A DNA stretch of 9,876 nt. It comes from Acidobacteriota bacterium. Its GTDB lineage: Bacteria > Acidobacteriota > Terriglobia > Terriglobales > Acidobacteriaceae. This document shows, piece by piece, positions 6,190 to 9,876 of the stretch. Where the stretch lies: positions 1 through 9,876 of the forward strand of contig JAJZNH010000599.1 in the NCBI GenBank assembly GCA_021811745.1. The letters run 5' to 3'. Below the pieces are notes generated by a model. That model searched no databases. It was not told the DNA's origin and saw only the letters and a list, made by a program, of their open reading frames with translations. Position 1 is the stretch's first letter. The number at the start of each line of letters is the position of its first letter. The position numbers and the translations under genes are program-made.

Positions 6190-7387
6190 TATGGCCGCGT
6201 AAAGATGAACCTTCCGAGGCACTTGGCGGGAGAGCAGAAGAGCCGCAGATTGGAGGGATGGCGACCTATCATCGTGTGCACGTGGAGCTTCGGAAGCGGG
6301 AGCGTCGGGAGATTGCCCAGATGCTGACCAAGGGACGGGAATCGGCGCGAGTATTGCGGCGGGCTTCGATTCTCCGGCAACTGGACAAGGGGCAGACGGC
6401 GGCACAGGTAGCGGCGAACGTGGGGGCGGGGGTGACGACGGTGCGCGCCAGTGCCCGGCGCTATGAGGAAGAAGGGCTGGGAACGGCCCTGTATGAAAAG
6501 CCGCGCCCCGGCAAGGCGCGGGCGCTGAACGAAGTTCAGGGCCAACGGATTGTGGCCATGGTATGTGGTCCGCCGCCGGAGGGCCGGGCGCGATGGAGCG
6601 TGCGGCTGATCGCCGAGGAAGCGGTGAAGCGCAAGCTGGCGCCGCGCGTAGGCCGGGAGACGATCCGTATTCTTCTCCAGAGCCACGATTTGAAGCCGTG
6701 GCGGGAAAAAAAGCTGGTGCATCGCGGAGTTGAATGAGGAATACATCGCGCGCATGGAAGAGGTGCTGGCGCTATACGAGAAACCGTTTCAGGAGAAGGA
6801 GCCGGTGGTTTGCATGGACGAAAAGCCGGTGGTGCTGCATGCCGACGTTCGCCCGCCGTGCCCCATGCGACCAAGCAGGGAGTTTCGGCGTGACTGCGAG
6901 TACCGGCGTGGCGGCACGGCCGACGCCTTCTGTGGCGTGGAGCCCAAGGCGGGACGGCACTTTACCAAGGTGACTCCCAACCGCTCGGCACCGCAGTTCG
7001 CCGACTACCTGCTGGAGATCGTTGCTGCTTATCCTGACGCCGATACATCCATCTGGTCATGGACAATCTGAGTACGCGCCGCCGGAAGGCTTTGGTCGAT
7101 CGGTACGGGGAGACAATCGGCAGCTTGTTATGGGAGCGGTTTACGGTGCACTACACGCCCAAGCACGGCAGGTGGTTGAACCAGGCCGAGATCGAGATCA
7201 GTTTGTTCAGCCGTGAATGTCTGAGCAAGCGCCGCATTCCTTTGCTCCGAGATCTGCAGTCACAAGCCCAAGCCTGGGATTGGAGAATGAATCGCGACGG
7301 TGTGACGATCAACTGGCAATTCACGCGCAAGAAGGCACGCCAGAAATTCAGGTACAACAGAACTGAAATCATACGGTCAAAGGCCTA
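6190..7387 (+). mobile_element. IS630-family insertion sequence (ends tentative)
   Basis: IS630 elements insert at TA. A candidate left edge is the TA at 6190-6191 followed by TGGCCGCGT. The right side carries CGGTCA at 7374-7379, whose complement TGACCGTAT resembles TGGCCGCGT at 6 of 9 positions with only transitions. The TA at 7386-7387 is where the next element begins. The inverted repeats are weak, so both ends are estimates. The element lies 50 bp behind the LuxR-type gene and does not appear to have cut it. Confidence 0.45.
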
Positions 7388-7388
7388 G
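6258..7388 (+). pseudogene. IS630-family transposase with two frameshifts
   Basis: This DDE transposase gene is complete in length (about 375 codons) but broken. Frame 1 from ATG 6258 (after GGAGGG) gives MATYHRVHVELRKRERRE, helix-turn-helix parts (AAQVAANVGAGVTTVRASAR), and HDLKPWREK. At an A7 run (6706-6712) the sense shifts by +1 and continues WCIAELNEEYIARMEEV, then CMDEKPVVLHADVRPP (first catalytic Asp), then TPNRSAPQFADYLLEI. Near 7048 one base is missing (GATACATCCATCTGG where GATACAATCCATCTGG is expected), and the first frame resumes: HLVMDNLSTRRRKAL (second Asp), HYTPKHGRWLNQAEIEISLF (catalytic Glu), up to TAG 7386-7388. One inserted and one deleted base fully explain it, and all three acidic residues survive. 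Programmed frameshifting at A7 could account for the first change but not the second. Confidence 0.85.
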
Positions 7389-7411
7389 AGTCTGTTTCAT
7401 AAATGGGTTCA

Positions 7412-7437
7412 GCCTCAAGAGAGTCACTTTTTGAGGC
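7412..7437. repeat. 7-bp inverted repeat in the IS5 left end
   Basis: GCCTCAA (7412-7418) and TTGAGGC (7431-7437) flank a 12-base loop between the terminal repeat and the transposase start. Such dyads near IS ends often block transcription entering from outside. That role is inferred. Confidence 0.4.
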
Positions 7438-7463
7438 GAGGCTCAGTTTGGCTCACTTGAAGG

Positions 7464-7883
7464 GTGAGCAAGCGTCGATTTGAACTGTTGACGGATGCGC
7501 AGTGGTCGCTGATTGAGCCGCTGTTGCCAGAGCCTAAGCGTCGCCGGGATAATCGCGGCCGTCCCTGGGCATCGAACCGGGGGTGCCTGGAGGACATTCT
7601 CTGGGTGTTGTGGACCGGGGCCACCTGGCGGTTTCTGCCTGGCAAGTATCCTTCACCGGCGACTTGCTGGCGGCGCTTGAAGCAGTGGGGAGAGCAAGGT
7701 GTTTGGCTCGACGCCTGGCGGACATTGCTTGGCGTCTTGGATGGAGAAGGACTGCTGCGGTCACTTCCGACGACTCTTGGTTACTGGCGGTTAGCATCGC
7801 TTTGCCGCGGCAGGGCAACAATCCGCGCAGAGAGCCGTCTGCTGCAGATGCGGACCTCTGCTCCTCGCCAATCTGCTGTATGA
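7464..7883 (+). pseudogene. IS5-family transposase, N-terminal domain fragment
   Basis: A GTG start gives SKRRFELLTDAQWSLIEPLL, then LEDILWVLWTGATWRFLPGK, then CWRRLKQWGEQGVWLDAWRT and LLGVLDGEGLLR. This is the DUF4096-type N-terminal domain that precedes the DDE domain in IS5 transposases (LT..QW..I.PLLP, WVL.TGA.WR.LP, ...RL..W...GVW). After about residue 98 the sequence (SLPTTLGYWRLASLCRG...) no longer resembles the family. The expected D.(T/S)(F/V).DG and later DDE motifs are missing in all frames. The protein is truncated to 139 residues from the usual 250-280 and cannot catalyse transposition. Its end lies about 100 bp before groES. Confidence 0.75.
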
Positions 7884-7967
7884 GCACTATTGATCAGCGC
7901 GAAGAGCCACTGGGTCTGTAAGCTCGGCCTTGTATCCAATGCCTTGGTGTTCCAGGAGGCAGCAGGT

Positions 7968-7977
7968 AAAGGAGAAG
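7968..7977 (+). promoter_or_regulatory. ribosome binding site of groES
   Basis: AAAGGAGAAG lies about ten bases from GGAG to the ATG at 7985. In 7884-7984 I find no CIRCE operator (TTAGCACTC-N9-GAGTGCTAA) and no convincing sigma-70 or heat-shock promoter. Confidence 0.55.
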
Positions 7978-7984
7978 CAAAGCA

Positions 7985-8296
7985 ATGGCTCCCACGTCAG
8001 TGACAACCACATTCGTCCCGCTGCATGACCGCATCCTCGTCCGCCGTCTCGAAGAGGGCGAATCCGTCCGCGGTGGAATCATCATTCCTGATAGTGCCAA
8101 GGAAAAGCCCCAGGAGGGCGAAGTCATCTCCGTTGGCAAGGGCAAGTCCAACGACGAAGGCAAGGTCTTCCCCCTGGATGTTAAAGCGGGCGACAAGATC
8201 CTCTTCGGAAAGTACTCGGGCACGGAGATCAAGATCGATGGCGAAGAGTTCCTGATCATGCGCGAGGAAGAAGTCCTCGGAATCGTCAAAAAGTAG
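7985..8296 (+). CDS. groES: co-chaperonin GroES (Hsp10)
   Basis: GroES forms the seven-subunit lid that caps the GroEL ring during ATP-driven protein folding in the cytoplasm. The 103-residue protein is full length (family about 95-105). It shows [20 protein letters not shown] (11-30), the mobile loop with [16 protein letters not shown] whose hydrophobic III contacts Gro[31 protein letters not shown] (66-85), and the C-terminal [13 protein letters not shown]. The N-terminal extension [10 protein letters not shown] is slightly longer than in E. coli. groEL follows 60 bp later on the same strand, the usual operon order. The stop is TAG at 8294-8296. The start is supported by AAAGGAGAAG upstream. 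Directly upstream lies a truncated IS5 element, so the native promoter may lie elsewhere or have been replaced. Confidence 0.97.
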   Translation: MAPTSVTTTFVPLHDRILVRRLEEGESVRGGIIIPDSAKEKPQEGEVISVGKGKSNDEGKVFPLDVKAGDKILFGKYSGTEIKIDGEEFLIMREEEVLGIVKK

Positions 8297-8338
8297 TTGT
8301 CCTGATCGCTGACGTTTGAACCTTAAACCTGAAATTAG

Positions 8339-9876
<1,538 letters not shown>

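Larger units (their letters stand above)
7388..7890 (+). mobile_element. IS5-family insertion sequence, left part only
   Basis: GAGTCTGTTTCATAA starting at 7388 resembles left terminal repeats of the IS427/IS1031-like groups of IS5. It is followed by a dyad GCCTCAA/TTGAGGC (7412-7418/7431-7437, 12-base loop) and then the transposase start. The complement of the terminal repeat (TTATGAAACAGACTC) does not occur downstream, so the right end is lost. The element starts directly after the TA at the end of the IS630 unit. The right limit near 7890 is an estimate; recognisable IS5 coding sequence ends around 7760. Confidence 0.55.

Noticed and set aside
6706..6712. A7 run read as a programmed frameshift site of IS630
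   Set aside because: A second, unrelated one-base loss near 7048 is needed to finish the protein, so ordinary indel decay is the simpler reading. Kept only as a checkable alternative.
7884..7984. Search for a CIRCE operator before groES
   Set aside because: No TTAGCACTC/GAGTGCTAA arms are present. The GAGCACT near 7880 has no partner arm.

Overview
The window looks like an accessory region of an acidobacterial (Acidobacteriota, Terriglobia-like) chromosome. Three things suggest this: the GroES and GroEL sequences, a minimal LuxR-type helix-turn-helix protein of a kind I associate with that phylum, and a small conserved protein (188-538, minus) that resembles soil-acidobacterial hypotheticals. 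This assignment comes from family recall, not from a search.

Layout. Positions 1-53 (minus) are the start of an IS630-type transposase cut by the window edge. A short hypothetical gene (188-538, minus) follows. Next is the 3' half of an IS21 helper gene (istB, about 609-950) with a non-coding tail that ends in two tandem 25-bp repeats (1274-1323). A complete B12-binding radical SAM gene (1563-2924) has a good ribosome binding site and no visible partner. From 2925 to about 3640 the minus strand carries gene relics: a small zinc-ribbon protein interrupted by one amber codon (3001-3207) and the C-terminus of a GH130 glycoside phosphorylase (3242-3559). Positions 3641-4326 hold no gene I can identify.

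Positions 4327-5726 hold the least familiar unit: a 19-bp palindrome, then an exported protein made of eight 32-residue repeats with two cysteines each (4374-5246), then 21 bp downstream an unrecognised 152-residue protein (5268-5726). The pair reads as a two-gene operon. A 78-residue LuxR/GerE-type DNA-binding protein follows (5903-6139).

Positions about 6190-7890 hold two abutting decayed insertion sequences. The first is an IS630 transposase (6258-7388) broken by two opposite single-base frameshifts. The second is the 5' part of an IS5-family element whose left end lies directly at the IS630 stop codon. The chaperonin operon groES-groEL begins right behind this debris (7985-8296, then 8357 to the window end). 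groEL lacks only its C-terminal end and carries an in-frame insertion of about 12 residues relative to E. coli GroEL.

Taken together, a housekeeping operon on the right is bordered by about 8 kb of mosaic DNA with remnants of four transposases and at least two decayed genes. Within it the radical SAM gene and the cysteine-repeat operon look intact and are the most likely to be functional. I see no rRNA, tRNA, CRISPR array or replication origin.
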